From Actinosynnema pretiosum (lineage in GTDB: Bacteria; Actinomycetota; Actinomycetes; Mycobacteriales; Pseudonocardiaceae), in NCBI RefSeq assembly GCF_024171695.1, contig NZ_JAMTCF010000006.1, positions 248,001-312,000 of the forward strand: a stretch of 64,000 bases of DNA. Direction: 5' to 3'. Each line of letters begins with the position of its first letter. Position 1 is the stretch's first letter. Below the pieces are notes generated by a model. That model saw nothing but the letters and a program-made list of their open reading frames with translations, was not told the DNA's origin and did not search any database. The translations under genes and the position numbers were made by a program. Of this stretch, positions 63,101-64,000 are shown one piece after another.

Positions 63101-64000
63101 TCAACCCGGATCAGCAGTCGAGCCCGTCGAGCGGCCGGGCAGGCGTATGTCGTACTGCGCGATCTTGCGGTACAGCGTGGCCCTGCCCATCTCCAGCGCC
63201 GCCGCGGCGCTCACGACGGTGGCGCCGGGCGCGGTCAAGCACCGGACGATCTCGTCGCGCTCCAGCACCTGCAGCCTGCTGAGCCCGCGCGCGGAGCCGG
63301 AGAGCACCTCGGCGGGCAGGTGCCGCACGTCGATCAGGTCCGTGCGCGCGGACGCCTCCCTGACCACCGCGCGCAACTGCTTGGCGTTGCCCGGCCAGTC
63401 GAAGGCGGTCAGCGCGCGGCGCGCGGCGGGGGTGAAGGCGACGTCCCGCCCCCGGTCGCGGCGGGAGAAGTGGCCTGCCAGCGCCAGGACGTCGGCGGGC
63501 CGACCGCGCAGCGGCGGGGCCTCCACCACGGTGTCCACCAGTGCCGCGAGCGGCTCGTCCAGGGTGTCGCAGCGGTCCGCCGTGAGCACGAACGGCTGCG
63601 GTCCGCCGGTGCGCGCGTCCGCGCAGCGCTGCGCCAGTTCCGCCGCCGCCCACGCGGGCAGGCGGTCCACCCCGGAGACCACGACGCACGTGCTGTCCTT
63701 GCCCAGTTCCGGCGACCACAGCGCGAGCCAGGAGTCGACGTCGTCGACCGAGGGCGGGCGGGCCACCAGCAAGCGGTCCCTGGGGCGCAGGGTGCGCCTG
63801 GCCAGTGCCGCGAGCGCGGCCCGGCCGGAGCCCTGCTCGCCGACCACCGCGACCACCAGGCCCCGCTCCTGCGCGTCCCGGCACTGCTCGACCGCCTCCT
63901 CCCAGGCCGGGGACAGCGGAACGCGGTCGCCTCCCCCGAACCTGGTCACCTCTCCCCTGGGCACGGGCCTGGCCCGGCGTCCGCCGGAGCGGGCGAGCAT
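63101..64000 (-). CDS. bEBP-like Fis-family regulator, C-terminal part (5' end outside window)
   Basis: The frame reaches the window end, and the ATG at 64000 is probably internal. It shows an AAA+-type domain with a degenerate Walker A (VVGEQGSGRAAL), a Walker B-like CVVVSGVDRLP and the C-subdomain LRGRPADVLALAGHF ... FDWPGNAKQLRAVV, then a Fis-type HTH (VVSAAAALEMGRATLYRKI). GAFTGA, needed to contact sigma-54, is absent, in line with the lack of sigma-54 in actinomycetes. It belongs to the actinobacterial 'sigma-54-like' activators, which act with another sigma factor, usually with an N-terminal GAF domain. Target unknown. Confidence 0.85.
   Translation of the reverse strand: MLARSGGRRARPVPRGEVTRFGGGDRVPLSPAWEEAVEQCRDAQERGLVVAVVGEQGSGRAALAALARRTLRPRDRLLVARPPSVDDVDSWLALWSPELGKDSTCVVVSGVDRLPAWAAAELAQRCADARTGGPQPFVLTADRCDTLDEPLAALVDTVVEAPPLRGRPADVLALAGHFSRRDRGRDVAFTPAARRALTAFDWPGNAKQLRAVVREASARTDLIDVRHLPAEVLSGSARGLSRLQVLERDEIVRCLTAPGATVVSAAAALEMGRATLYRKIAQYDIRLPGRSTGSTADPG

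Noticed and set aside
1-64000. Prophage, insertion sequence or integrative element
   Set aside because: No transposase, integrase, tRNA or att-like duplication is visible anywhere in the window.

Overview
The window is very GC-rich actinomycete chromosome. Codons end almost always in G or C, GTG starts are common, many genes overlap by GTGA or ATGA, and there are an IdeR/DmdR-type iron box, a CebR-type box and a DUF4082 surface protein. The gene families (T7SS EspC-like target, modular PKS, PknB-type kinase, PLL lectin, GH64) fit a mycelial Pseudonocardiaceae-type organism such as Actinosynnema or Saccharothrix. That placement is inference. I see no tRNA, rRNA, transposase, integrase or CRISPR array.

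Layout. (1) 1-5269: the end of a modular type I PKS whose last module is degenerate at almost every catalytic site yet is one open frame. (2) 5283-10329: an F420-type LLM oxidoreductase, a GH3 N-acetylhexosaminidase and a large TPR-like protein. (3) 10345-15660: a decayed conflict/toxin-immunity island. It holds a broken DisA-like nucleotide-sensor gene, three tandem paralogs with conserved ends and divergent middles, a frameshifted SUKH gene, a YwqK-type MORN immunity protein, a 38-residue toxin stub and an EspC-like T7SS target. (4) 15836-23491: a TerB-like protein, a receptor Ser/Thr kinase, and secreted proteins (three-domain DUF4082/Ig-like protein, six-repeat PLL lectin, GH64 beta-1,3-glucanase with ricin domain under CebR-like boxes). 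(5) 23784-31164: a compact candidate biosynthetic locus: an AMP-dependent ligase divergent from an operon of a FOXRED2-like flavoprotein, an FMN alpha-hydroxyacid oxidase, a P450 and a cation/proton antiporter, closed by a strong hairpin.

(6) 31357-34640: a Zn-ribbon protein, an orphan histidine kinase, a 15-bp-period minisatellite, a small lipoprotein and a perfect 8-bp x 10 microsatellite. (7) 34646-44959: a TPR protein, a 1674-residue protein of unknown function, an enolase-superfamily enzyme, an ADP-ribosylglycohydrolase and a secreted VWA/Calx-beta protein. (8) 45020-49391: a TetR regulator and a pair of exporter-type ABC half-transporters behind an iron box, probably siderophore transport. 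(9) 49408-55526: a NarL-type two-component system upstream of a small membrane protein, an ABC ATPase and an FtsX-type permease (the permease has an apparent single-base frameshift). (10) 55744-60190: an NTF2-fold protein, a WYL regulator, a secreted protein, and a TetR regulator divergent from a SnoaL-like/MBL-fold pair. (11) 60839-64000: a short second Rho factor with unusual flanking repeats, a small frameshifted gene, and the C-terminal part of a bacterial enhancer-binding-protein-like regulator that lacks GAFTGA.

The strongest leads are the in-frame, catalytically erased PKS module, the conflict-gene graveyard with its tandem immunity-like paralogs, the ligase/flavoprotein/hydroxyacid oxidase/P450 locus, and the extra Rho factor. 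Several reading-frame breaks rest on single bases and could be assembly errors; each is flagged.
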